Part shown: positions 49,827 through 57,924 of the stretch, one piece after another
Numbering within the stretch: position 1 is the stretch's first letter
Layout of the letters: each line of letters starts with the position of its first letter
Source of the DNA: a virus
DNA length: 64,000 nucleotides
IMG/VR virus record: IMGVR_UViG_3300037247_001890
Span: 105,275 to 169,274 of that record
Direction: 5' to 3' (one strand)
The notes under the pieces: model-generated
What the model saw: only the letters and a program-made list of their open reading frames with translations
Told to the model about the DNA's origin: nothing
Databases searched by the model: none
Program-made: the position numbers and the translations under genes

Positions 49827-50477
49827 TTATGCTACAGGGACAGTAGATACGTTTATTGGTTGTATACTATCCGCAATTATATTTACATTCTCCATCACAA
49901 TTGTTTGATTCGCACCAATATTCATTTGGTGTGATTGCACCATGCAATTTTGAATTAATATCATTGCTGTTTGGTCATCTTCACTATCATGTACTATCAA
50001 CGCTAACCCAAAAGGTCTGTTAAAAAAACTTGATGCTAGATTCAAATAAAAACTTCCTTTGCTTGTACCTGCTGGAATAGTGCTATGATGCCCGGGAGCA
50101 TCTTCACCAACGTCATCTGACGGTAAATCATCTGGATCATATTCTCCATAATACATAGCAGCTAATAAAGAATCACCATTAAAGATTACTCGACTGAGTC
50201 CTATTTGAACTCTGGTACGTCCAGGGATCATATAGGGTTTTCTTGAACCTATTTCAAACAATTGTTGAATTTGTTTATTCTGTACAACTGCCGCACTTTC
50301 AAGAATACCTATTGGATATAATTTGGCTGCTAAGTCTGTATTAGCTTCTTCTATAAAAGCGGGAGCAGCACAAATAACTATAGATTCAGATGAAACAAAA
50401 TTTTCATTTTTATCTAATATATCCGGTTCTACGTGCCCTGTTTTAAATTCCCAGGCATGGTATGTTTCTCTGGCCAT
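49827..50477 (-). CDS. tail tube protein candidate
   Basis: The 216-residue product follows the sheath gene by eleven bases, the usual tube position. It is beta-rich, with PGRTRVQIGLSRVIFNGDSLLAAMYYGEY in the centre (only part quoted: RVQIGLSRVIFNGD) and the strand-rich C-terminus MENVNIIADSIQPINVS. Length and strand content fit a myovirus inner tube protein. A strong AAGGAGG-like site precedes the ATG. The call is by position and pattern. Confidence 0.6.
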   Translation of the reverse strand: MARETYHAWEFKTGHVEPDILDKNENFVSSESIVICAAPAFIEEANTDLAAKLYPIGILESAAVVQNKQIQQLFEIGSRKPYMIPGRTRVQIGLSRVIFNGDSLLAAMYYGEYDPDDLPSDDVGEDAPGHHSTIPAGTSKGSFYLNLASSFFNRPFGLALIVHDSEDDQTAMILIQNCMVQSHQMNIGANQTIVMENVNIIADSIQPINVSTVPVA

Positions 50478-50488
50478 TTAATTCCTCC

Positions 50489-52099
50489 TTAGAACTGTAG
50501 TTCTATCTTGATGTAATTGACAGGATATTTGACTAATACATTTAGACTAATTTCTATGGTATCAGGGGCTTCTTCAGCCTGTTCAATCTTAAGAATTTTA
50601 ATATCATTGACATGGCCGTTTTTAATAAGGTATAAAATTTGTGCCTGTAGTGACATAGTAAGCAATTTCAAGAACTGTGGACTAATATTATAACGTCCAA
50701 TATAACCGGATAATCCATTACGCATGAATTTTGCTATAAAATCTAAAGTTTTCAAAATACTCAATTCCCGTCTTTCAACAGAAGTCATATCAGTTGTTAA
50801 TTGATGTCTACAGTAAATTGGTGCTGTCGAAGAAGTTTGAATTAACAGATAATTACCACCCTCGGCCATAGTATTAAGATCAGATTCGGTAAATTTATCC
50901 ATTGAATACATCAAACGACTTATTCCGGTCACAGCTAAATTAGTAAATGGTGTTTCAGGTGGATATCCAGAAATCATACCACCAATAGCTGCTGCACCAA
51001 TAGTACCAGGTACAGGAGATTCAACTATCATAAAAGTATTTTCTGTTGCTAGGTTAGATAACATAGCAGGAGTTAGTATTTCACCTTTTCTGTAAGAATA
51101 CCTAGTTCCACTTACTGTAACAGTTTTATTTTCACCTAAATAAAACGGTATGCCCGAAACGCCTTGAACTGCATCACGATAAGCATTTGTCAATGTAGAT
51201 ACATGACGTGATTCAGTTACAAATATTGTATCAGGAAAAGAATAGACAAGTCTACGCTCTTGTTGAACATATGCAGCTTCTTTTATCGCTCCAGCTGTAA
51301 CAGCTGTGTCAGCGCCATCTGCGTCGGAAGGATCACCACCGGCATCTTTCCAAGGTATACTTGGTGCGGCCACAACCATTCTCTCACGTTTTTCTTCTGG
51401 GGCTGAATAAGTAATTGCATGTGTTTTGCAGGCACTAATAACACCTGCTGTTGTTGTTAAAGGAACCATTGCATAAATTTCTCTGGTCTTTAACGTATCG
51501 AATGCTACATCTGAAGAAATGAATTCATTAGAAGTTGGCGCTGGTGAATCTTCAGTTACCGGGGATGCGTGTACATACCCGCCAGTATTGAGCATTGCTT
51601 TGTGTAATCCTACTCCTAATGGATTGTAGGATATGGTTGAACCTATTTTTTCTTCTATATCATCCAAATCCGACATAGTCAGAAATGGGTCTAGATCAGT
51701 ACGAAGTGCACGATATCCAATTTCAATTGCTGCACCATCATCTAATCCAACAACTTCAGGATAAGTCGCACCCAAACTCGCATTTATTTGTACAGATGTA
51801 GCACCTGCTGTAAAATCCGCAGCAGAATCAAGATGTACTCTTGTACCTGCAGAAGCCCCAGTGCCACCAATCAGATCAACATACACACTCGCTGTGTGTA
51901 CTTCTGCTCCTGATGGTAATCCAGCATAATCAACATCTATCTGGACTCCGCTGTATACTTCTATGTAAGAATAATCTCCTACTTCTTCAACAAAAAATGC
52001 TTTTCCAATTATAACCGTTCCTAAATCAGGAGAGATTAAACTTGGAGAAACCCTTACTTGGGTTTGAGTAACTTCGACACCTGGTTTTACATAACCCAT
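50489..52099 (-). CDS. tail sheath protein
   Basis: The 536-residue protein forms the contractile sheath. The N-terminus KPGVEVTQTQVRVSPS and LGTVIIGKAFFVEE is typical of sheath proteins. The C-terminal domain has SSTAPIYCRHQLTTDM and RRELSILKTLDFIAKFMRN and ends in INVLVKYPVNYIKIEL-like strands (here SLNVLVKYPVNYIKI). It begins after AGGAGT before ATG 52099. It directly precedes the tube candidate. Confidence 0.88.
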   Translation of the reverse strand: MGYVKPGVEVTQTQVRVSPSLISPDLGTVIIGKAFFVEEVGDYSYIEVYSGVQIDVDYAGLPSGAEVHTASVYVDLIGGTGASAGTRVHLDSAADFTAGATSVQINASLGATYPEVVGLDDGAAIEIGYRALRTDLDPFLTMSDLDDIEEKIGSTISYNPLGVGLHKAMLNTGGYVHASPVTEDSPAPTSNEFISSDVAFDTLKTREIYAMVPLTTTAGVISACKTHAITYSAPEEKRERMVVAAPSIPWKDAGGDPSDADGADTAVTAGAIKEAAYVQQERRLVYSFPDTIFVTESRHVSTLTNAYRDAVQGVSGIPFYLGENKTVTVSGTRYSYRKGEILTPAMLSNLATENTFMIVESPVPGTIGAAAIGGMISGYPPETPFTNLAVTGISRLMYSMDKFTESDLNTMAEGGNYLLIQTSSTAPIYCRHQLTTDMTSVERRELSILKTLDFIAKFMRNGLSGYIGRYNISPQFLKLLTMSLQAQILYLIKNGHVNDIKILKIEQAEEAPDTIEISLNVLVKYPVNYIKIELQF

Positions 52100-52117
52100 A
52101 AAAATACTCCTTAGTAT

Positions 52118-52867
52118 TTAAAAGCCTTTAATTATATCTTTTGTCATTTTTGGCAATTCTACGGTTGTCATATGAGCCATAGCCAATGGTCTTAGAGGGC
52201 CCCAAAGAACTGTTTCTTTAAGTGCACCACCTATACGTGACGTTACACCACGTTTTTTTCCTTGATCATCGTACTTGCTCGTAGCTAAAGCCAATCCACC
52301 AAAACCTATACCCGTATCAAATACAGGATTCATAAGTCTTCCTGGCAAAGAACGTTTAGCAATAACATCGTATTGCTTTCCGCCTTTAGCTCCTATTGTC
52401 TTTGCGAAATACTGCGTTCTAGCTAGATCTTTTTTTACGTATCCCCTAATGCCTTCTTTAGCAATGGTTTTACCCGTAGTTATTAAATTCGCAGTACCTG
52501 TTAGCACTGCTTGCCCAACACGCCTAACAGGATCTTTCCATGGTATTTTTTTCGATTCTCTAAATCCTAGGGGTTGTCTAGTTTTTCCTAACCACGGTCT
52601 CATAGTAGTTTTTTTTGTGGTTGTTTTCAGAGCTTCCAATCCTTGTTTATAAACTTTTCCAGATTTTGCATACGATGCTGGACTAGTCATTATATCAGAA
52701 TATTTACTGGCAAAAGTCGAAACTTTGCCTACCATCTCTTTTGCTATAGGACTTTTAGACATTAGTTTTGCAATTAGCCGACCCAATAACCCATAACCAC
52801 CTAATTTTTCAAATTCTTCTGTAAATGCTTTTCGTCTAACCAAATATTCCTGAGTAGAGTTGGTCAT
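52118..52867 (-). CDS. basic structural protein before the sheath gene
   Basis: The 249-residue product is basic, with Lys/Arg-rich stretches and a Gly-rich region (PVFDTGIGFGGLALATS). Its start overlaps the end of the upstream gene by 32 bases. The N-terminal REYLVRRKAFTEEFEKLGG-like opening (TQEYLVRRKAFTEEFEKLG) resembles the short 'FxxEFxKL' openings of other small virion genes. Family unrecognised; a neck or internal protein is likely from position. Confidence 0.5.
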   Translation of the reverse strand: MTNSTQEYLVRRKAFTEEFEKLGGYGLLGRLIAKLMSKSPIAKEMVGKVSTFASKYSDIMTSPASYAKSGKVYKQGLEALKTTTKKTTMRPWLGKTRQPLGFRESKKIPWKDPVRRVGQAVLTGTANLITTGKTIAKEGIRGYVKKDLARTQYFAKTIGAKGGKQYDVIAKRSLPGRLMNPVFDTGIGFGGLALATSKYDDQGKKRGVTSRIGGALKETVLWGPLRPLAMAHMTTVELPKMTKDIIKGF

Positions 52868-53690
52868 AAATTATGAGTCCTGAATATAGTGGATATATGT
52901 AATCTACGGGTTCCTGTAATCCATAAGTATATAATGGATTATCGAAAGGAACATTTACTACCTCGGAATAAGTGGCGTATGTTATGTTTCCCATATATCC
53001 AAATGTTAGTTGTACACCACTTGGAATAGTTATAAAAGTAATATCTAATCCGCTTATTGTATAATCAATACCTTGTACATAATAACCTTTTCCGAAAGTT
53101 CCGGTTATTCCTGTGCCTAATTCAGCAGTATCTGCACCTGACGAGCTCAGCAAACTGGAATGAATATACATATCTGAAAATGTATCATGAATGTAATCTA
53201 CATTCCTTTGCATTGCATAATCGACAGATATCGGAACATTAACAAATTCTATATCAGTTTTATTTTTTAATATTATGGCATCCCCCATAGAAATGCCCCT
53301 AATATTATTAATTCCATTTTTACGAAATTGATCTCTATATCCAGTCAATTTGGTAAAAAGGTAATCTGCTAATCTTTCTGTTACATACTCTGTCTTTGAA
53401 AGAACATTGTATACGACTGTCCCATAAATGATATCTGAAAACTTTTTATCGAGTGACATCATATCATAAGTCATTCTCTGATCAATCGTATGCTGACCCC
53501 ATCTAAGAGGTCCACGGCTAAGAATTATAGCCGGCTTCATCTCTATTAATGGAGACTCTATAAAATGCTTATCACCTATTAATATAGACGTTGTTTTAGG
53601 ATCAAGAGTCCATTTCAATGCATAATTTTCTGCAAATAAGGATTGTGCAAACCCGATAAAAATCCTTTTTGCATCTATAGTGAATCCCAT
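52836..53690 (-). CDS. neck/head-completion candidate (284 aa)
   Basis: The 284-residue product has a helical N-terminus with GFAQSLFAENY and a large beta-rich C-terminal half (SGLDITFITIPSGVQLTFGY). Position just upstream of the sheath block and downstream of the promoter at 53915 is that of head-tail joining proteins. No specific family motif is visible. Its ATG overlaps the stop of the 72-residue gene by one base. Confidence 0.5.
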   Translation of the reverse strand: MGFTIDAKRIFIGFAQSLFAENYALKWTLDPKTTSILIGDKHFIESPLIEMKPAIILSRGPLRWGQHTIDQRMTYDMMSLDKKFSDIIYGTVVYNVLSKTEYVTERLADYLFTKLTGYRDQFRKNGINNIRGISMGDAIILKNKTDIEFVNVPISVDYAMQRNVDYIHDTFSDMYIHSSLLSSSGADTAELGTGITGTFGKGYYVQGIDYTISGLDITFITIPSGVQLTFGYMGNITYATYSEVVNVPFDNPLYTYGLQEPVDYIYPLYSGLIIYDQLYSGIFG

Positions 53691-53908
53691 TAAAGCATCC
53701 TGATTAGTTCTTTTATCTCTTGCCTTTTTTCGCGGTTAGTAAAATAATCTTGCATTCGAATCGGTGCAGTTTTAGAAACTACTGTGACTACATCGCCTTC
53801 AAATTTAAAAAACAAATTATGGGACATTCTTGATAATTTCTGAGAAATCATTTCAACAATTTTTCCACCACTTGATCCTTCTGAAACTCTATAAATTACG
53901 GGTCGCAT
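53690..53908 (-). CDS. small hypothetical protein, probably leaderless
   Basis: The 72-residue product is basic (RMQDYFTNREKRQEIKELIRML). It begins only about six bases after a minus-strand -10 box, so its mRNA is predicted to have almost no leader. Strand-helix pattern, no motif. It is the first gene of the sheath transcription unit. Confidence 0.55.
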   Translation of the reverse strand: MRPVIYRVSEGSSGGKIVEMISQKLSRMSHNLFFKFEGDVVTVVSKTAPIRMQDYFTNREKRQEIKELIRML

Positions 53909-53914
53909 GTTACA

Positions 53915-53943
53915 AATGTAAACTATTTATTTCAAATAGTCAA
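53915..53943 (-). promoter_or_regulatory. sigma-70 promoter giving a near-leaderless transcript
   Basis: On the minus strand TTGACT (53938-53943) and TACATT (53915-53920) are 17 bases apart. Start is expected at about 53907-53909, at the ATG of the 72-residue gene. It lies in a 95-base gap, one of the few in the late region. Confidence 0.6.
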
Positions 53944-54003
53944 CAGCTAATTACATTCCAATTGATACTTTTATATCAAATTCTTCTGTAAGATATTTTA
54001 CCA

Positions 54004-54870
54004 CTAGAATAGCTCCTCGAATTTGTTTGTCATATCCTCTGCGGAAAGGTATTTTTTTGCCAACCGTCTATTTATCTGACCATCAGCGGCATCATATTCC
54101 TGCAAGAGTTCGGTAAGCTCTTGTATGTTTGGAAATGTTTCCCCAGTCCATCCTGAGCAATTCCTGTATAAAAACCCTTCAAAATTTTCAGTTTTTATCC
54201 AACCATCTGTTCCAAATGGTCCGTGTATCAATACAGGTTTTCCGGAGGCCATGCCCTCATAAGCAGATCGGCCATAACCAATTATTATATCGTATTTTTT
54301 TATCTGGTCATCAACGTCTTCAGAACCTGCTATATGTTTATATTCTATATCCAAATTTACACAGGATTTATAAATACTATAATTAGGAATACCTCGAAAA
54401 ATATTTAATGCTTTTTGTGGAGGTGTTTTGGGAAATTTAGTCGGTCTAAATTTTCTTAAGTCTACCCCATTATGTATAACTACGTCAGCATTTACAGCTT
54501 TTTGTGTTCTTTTACTAATAGCTACATGTGCATAAACCTTGCCAAATGGGGTAAATGCGTCAAACATTGTACCATGCGATACAAAGATGGTCTTTTCTGG
54601 TGATACATATTTTTGATGAATGTTGTAATTTAAAATAGCGTAGTCGTATGAATCATAATCCGGAAGTGTTTTGCTATATGTAGTGGTCTGTAATTTATCT
54701 AAAAAGACATGTATGCCTTCTAAATTAGGAACATAATCAAAATCTTTTTTTACCTCAAAATCTACTTTATGGCCTCTTTTTATTAAAAAATCTCCTAAGG
54801 TATAAGCCCAGGTATTAACTCCACTTAATCTATTATGCCCAAGGATTATTAATATCTTTTTCATACCCAC
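54004..54870 (-). CDS. GT-B glycosyltransferase
   Basis: The 288-residue product (GTG 54870, or ATG 54864) starts with KKILIILGHNRLSGVNTWAY, has VSHGTMFDAF, then VVIHNGVDLRKFRP (the usual GT4 hinge segment), and YGRSAYEGMASGKPVLIHG, the sugar-nucleotide binding E-x7-E-like region. These mark a GT4-type transferase. Phage glycosyltransferases modify DNA, virion proteins or host surface. It sits in a non-structural cassette between terminator 54884 and the promoter at 53915. Confidence 0.8.
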   Translation of the reverse strand: MGMKKILIILGHNRLSGVNTWAYTLGDFLIKRGHKVDFEVKKDFDYVPNLEGIHVFLDKLQTTTYSKTLPDYDSYDYAILNYNIHQKYVSPEKTIFVSHGTMFDAFTPFGKVYAHVAISKRTQKAVNADVVIHNGVDLRKFRPTKFPKTPPQKALNIFRGIPNYSIYKSCVNLDIEYKHIAGSEDVDDQIKKYDIIIGYGRSAYEGMASGKPVLIHGPFGTDGWIKTENFEGFLYRNCSGWTGETFPNIQELTELLQEYDAADGQINRRLAKKYLSAEDMTNKFEELF

Positions 54871-54883
54871 AATTTACAGCAAA

Positions 54884-54907
54884 AAAAGGGCTTAATCAAG
54901 CCCTTTT
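54884..54907. terminator. bidirectional intrinsic terminator
   Basis: AAAAGGGCTT (54884-54893) and AAGCCCTTTT (54898-54907) pair perfectly around AATC. On the minus strand it ends the small-protein transcript; it overlaps the last codons and stop of the 51-residue gene. Confidence 0.8.
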
Positions 54908-55047
54908 CCAGTGTTTATTTTGTCTATCTTGCTAGATATGGTCTTAAAGAACTTTCCTTTTTTATTCGGGGAAGTTGGCAGTTTAATCGGGAGATACCTG
55001 ATTGTATTCCTATCTGGTAAAGCACTTATTTTTTCAAAATACTTCAT
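54892..55047 (-). CDS. short basic protein (51 aa)
   Basis: This gene is shorter than 60 codons. It starts with ATG 55047, overlapping the stop of the membrane protein gene by one base (TAATG), and ends with TAA at 54892-54894 inside the terminator stem. The product begins MKYFEKISALPDRN and is basic (SSKIDKINTGKG). Its first six residues, MKYFEK, equal those of the protein encoded at 57551. Coupling and clean start support translation; function unknown. Confidence 0.55.
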   Translation of the reverse strand: MKYFEKISALPDRNTIRYLPIKLPTSPNKKGKFFKTISSKIDKINTGKGLD

Positions 55048-55265
55048 TATCGTTTTTCATATTTTCTTTTGAATATCCAACCCACAAATACAAACCATCC
55101 AGGGACGAATAATGAAAATGGCCATCCAAAAAAATGACCTAGAAATCCACCAGCAGTAACAACTGCTAATGCTGCATAGTATGTCTTCCAATTCTCTGAT
55201 ACAAATTTTCCAAATGTCCCATACACGCCATTCAACCAATCGCTAACTTTATCGAAAATACTCAT
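55047..55265 (-). CDS. small membrane protein, holin-like topology
   Basis: The 72-residue product has a short amphipathic N-terminus (IFDKVSDWLNGVYGTFG), two hydrophobic segments (YYAALAVVTAGGFLGHF, and FSLFVPGWFVFVGWIF) and a basic tail (KRKYEKR). Size and charge fit a class II holin, but no endolysin gene is adjacent, so this is tentative. AGGA precedes the ATG. Confidence 0.55.
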   Translation of the reverse strand: MSIFDKVSDWLNGVYGTFGKFVSENWKTYYAALAVVTAGGFLGHFFGWPFSLFVPGWFVFVGWIFKRKYEKR

Positions 55266-55280
55266 GTTTTTTTCCTTTTT

Positions 55281-56627
55281 TTATGGCCAGAATTCGGCCG
55301 TTCTAAATGTTTTAAATATAGGCATTCTAAACTTACCCGAAGGTAATGCCTCTTGATACTCCACCGTCATGGGCTTACCCAAATAGTGAAGTTTGTTACT
55401 CCAAATCTGCTCTCTTTCGAAATCTGTAAAACCACCACCAACCCGGGTAATGGCACCTCTTCCAGCCTCATCTGGTGTAGCTAATATTTTTCCTAGTTTT
55501 CCTTCTAGTCTCCCTTTACCCTCCTCAAAACCTTGTGCATATAATTCTATATCTTGCTTTAATTTTGATTTAATTGGACGATCGGAATTTAGATCCCATA
55601 TAACCCATCCTTCAGTTGTGTGAGGATGCATACCACTTTTAATGGCATCATATAATCTCCTTTTATCTTTTGGGGTTTTTGCCATTATTGGGAGTTTGAG
55701 TTGAGGTAGTTTTTTTTGGATTTCTTCTAATAGCTCTATTTTTTCCCCGTAGGGTTTTTTAGAGTAATCCACACCTTTGTATTTATCAATATTAAAAATA
55801 ACATTATCGAATTTAAGGTGTCTTTTATCTACCTCAGCTCGCGCTTTCCACACATTGGCATTGAGCAGCCCAGTGCCTTCTCTATGTGGAAGCGATCTCC
55901 CTTCGGAATCACTAACATAAGCTTCTCCCCATAAGGTTGTTTTATCTAGTTCATCTGGCACAATTGTATTATATAAATCCGGATATTTATATGTACGATT
56001 TATTAGTTCCGGACCTCTTTTACTCTTTCTATAACTAAAAACTTCTACAGGTCTACCTTTGCGTAATACAAATATGGATGCAGCACCATCAATTTTCTCT
56101 GTTAAAATTTGGTTTGGATCGTCAAAAGTGATATTTTCCGGAGCTATTGATCTTGATTTTATTTTTGTCTCTGGTACTTCTGGCCTTGTATCCTTTGTAG
56201 GTGTCGTATTTATACATAACCAATTATCACCTCCCAAATAAATAAGTGTGTATTTTTGAGTTCCCGCTCCTTTGTAAAGATTGAAAGAAATTTTTCCAGG
56301 ATCTGCTTTCGTTACATGGATTTGACCTGATTCGGCTACGCGTACTTGCCCTTTACCATAGCCGTCTGTAATAGTTCCTTTAAAAGACATATACTCAGGA
56401 GTATGGTCAGGCTGTCGTGTCCATAATACTTTTTGTCCAAGAGAAGGTAATCCTTTCCGTGTAGCCCACGAATACGCAACAGAACCATCGGAGATTCTAA
56501 AATCATAATGTTGACCAGCTACATCTGCCTTGTGTAATTGCACAACATATTGCCACGTTTTATCTTTGACTATTGGGATTCCAGATTTTGCTCTTTTATC
56601 TGGTATTCCTTCTGCAAACAATTCCAT
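55281..56627 (-). CDS. ATP-dependent DNA ligase with LigD-type 3'-phosphoesterase domain
   Basis: The 448-residue protein fuses two end-processing domains. Residues 25-125 match the LigD phosphoesterase: VVQLHKADVAGQHYDFRI (H32, H40, D42, R44) and QPDHTPEYMSFKG (H75, Y79), all catalytic positions kept. Residues 165-448 are a nucleotidyltransferase: EKIDGA (K178, KxDG), TLWGEAYV, TEGWVIWD and PIKSKLKQ. It lacks the LigD polymerase domain and a clear Ku partner. It seals nicks after cleaning 3' ends. Start overlaps the GGDEF gene stop by one base. Confidence 0.85.
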   Translation of the reverse strand: MELFAEGIPDKRAKSGIPIVKDKTWQYVVQLHKADVAGQHYDFRISDGSVAYSWATRKGLPSLGQKVLWTRQPDHTPEYMSFKGTITDGYGKGQVRVAESGQIHVTKADPGKISFNLYKGAGTQKYTLIYLGGDNWLCINTTPTKDTRPEVPETKIKSRSIAPENITFDDPNQILTEKIDGAASIFVLRKGRPVEVFSYRKSKRGPELINRTYKYPDLYNTIVPDELDKTTLWGEAYVSDSEGRSLPHREGTGLLNANVWKARAEVDKRHLKFDNVIFNIDKYKGVDYSKKPYGEKIELLEEIQKKLPQLKLPIMAKTPKDKRRLYDAIKSGMHPHTTEGWVIWDLNSDRPIKSKLKQDIELYAQGFEEGKGRLEGKLGKILATPDEAGRGAITRVGGGFTDFEREQIWSNKLHYLGKPMTVEYQEALPSGKFRMPIFKTFRTAEFWP

Positions 56628-57544
56628 TACTTGCGATCCTTTGCTTGGTACATTGCTCTGTCTGCTAAATCAATTATTTTGTCTAAATTGATCTTTCCGG
56701 ATAAATCTGGGCATACAAATCCTGCACTAATGCCTAAAGTAGAATTATATTGCCCTTCATTCCACTTATTGAATTTATTTAATATTCTTTTCCATTGTAT
56801 TTTTGCCTGATTCAAATTTATATTATACCATGCAATTATAAACTCATCGCCACCAAGCCTGCAAAATATATCCGATTCACGAAGATCGTTTTTTATTATT
56901 TCTGCTACCTTTCTTAATGCTTTATCTCCTTCTACATGGCCATAACCGTCATTTATCCTTTTAAAATTATCTAAATCTAAATAGGACAGTGTAATTTCGC
57001 TGTTAGTTCTTTTTGCTGTTTTTAATGCTTGCTCTATAAGCATTAAACCAGTTCTCCTATTTAATATTCCTGTAAGATGATCCACAGTTGCTAAATATTT
57101 AAGTTGGTCTTCAAACTGCTTTCTTTCTGACATATTTCTAAATATTGTTGTAAAAAATATGTCACCATTTATTTTCCAATAACCTATTGATAATTCAACA
57201 GGAATCTCTTCTCCATCTTTTGATAAAACTTTTAAATCTAATCTTTCATATGTCGTTTTTGGTGGTATTTTCTGTAATGATAGCCACCTTCTGCAATGTT
57301 CATTTCTAAATCTTTTGGGAATAATTAATAATAATGACTTTCCTATGATCTCTTCATATGTATATTTTAACAAATGTTCGGCCGACTTGTTCCAAGAAAT
57401 AATAATACCATCTACATTTGACAACACTATAGCATCAGGAGCAGTTTCAAAGAGTGATCTAAATTTCTCTTCTGATGCTTTTATTGTTTTATAAACTACT
57501 TCAGCTACAGCAAAACTAGCAGGTTTCTCGGAAACTTGATTCAT
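56627..57544 (-). CDS. PAS-GGDEF diguanylate cyclase
   Basis: The 305-residue protein has a PAS domain at about 23-140 (FETAPDAIVLSNVDGIIISWN to FFTTIFRNMSERKQFED, quoted in part) and a GGDEF domain at 150-305. DHLTGILNRR opens it, LSYLDLDNFKRINDGYGH is the metal region, and RLGGDEF (231-235) is intact. The inhibitory I-site RxxD (R222, D225) lies the correct five residues before. It should make cyclic di-GMP from two GTP, with product inhibition, on a sensed signal. Such an enzyme in a phage is rare and could alter host motility, biofilm or signalling defence. Confidence 0.9.
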   Translation of the reverse strand: MNQVSEKPASFAVAEVVYKTIKASEEKFRSLFETAPDAIVLSNVDGIIISWNKSAEHLLKYTYEEIIGKSLLLIIPKRFRNEHCRRWLSLQKIPPKTTYERLDLKVLSKDGEEIPVELSIGYWKINGDIFFTTIFRNMSERKQFEDQLKYLATVDHLTGILNRRTGLMLIEQALKTAKRTNSEITLSYLDLDNFKRINDGYGHVEGDKALRKVAEIIKNDLRESDIFCRLGGDEFIIAWYNINLNQAKIQWKRILNKFNKWNEGQYNSTLGISAGFVCPDLSGKINLDKIIDLADRAMYQAKDRK

Positions 57545-57550
57545 ATTATA

Positions 57551-57922
57551 TTAACTCCACAAAGGTACTAATACATCTGGTCTTTTTTTACCAAGAATTT
57601 TTGAGTTGTATTTTCTTTGTGCTGTTCTTGTTTGAACATTTAACATCGTGCCTTGGAAAGGAGAAGTTGTAGAAGCCATCTTTTTAATAATAGATTGGGT
57701 TCTTTTAATTTCATTGTGTATGTCTGTTTTTCTCTGTAATACCTTCGGAGAATAAAATAAATCTGGCTTAGTGTGTTTTAATTTTAGAAGTCTATTTCTT
57801 CTTAATTCCAATTGGGTTCTTTTACCCATGACCCCTTCTACGTCAGTAGCCCCTGCTTTGACTGTTTTTATAAGTGATTCTATACCTGATTTCCAACCTG
57901 CCTGTTTCTCAAAATATTTCAT
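57551..57922 (-). CDS. basic hypothetical protein (123 aa)
   Basis: The product is basic and helical, with LELRRNRLLKLKHTKPD and KRTQSIIKKMASTTSP. Its start MKYFEK equals the start of the 51-residue protein at 54892. It lies between the cyclase and the four-Cys structural gene. A small virion or packaged protein is possible; no family recognised. Confidence 0.45.
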   Translation of the reverse strand: MKYFEKQAGWKSGIESLIKTVKAGATDVEGVMGKRTQLELRRNRLLKLKHTKPDLFYSPKVLQRKTDIHNEIKRTQSIIKKMASTTSPFQGTMLNVQTRTAQRKYNSKILGKKRPDVLVPLWS

Positions 57923-57924
57923 AA

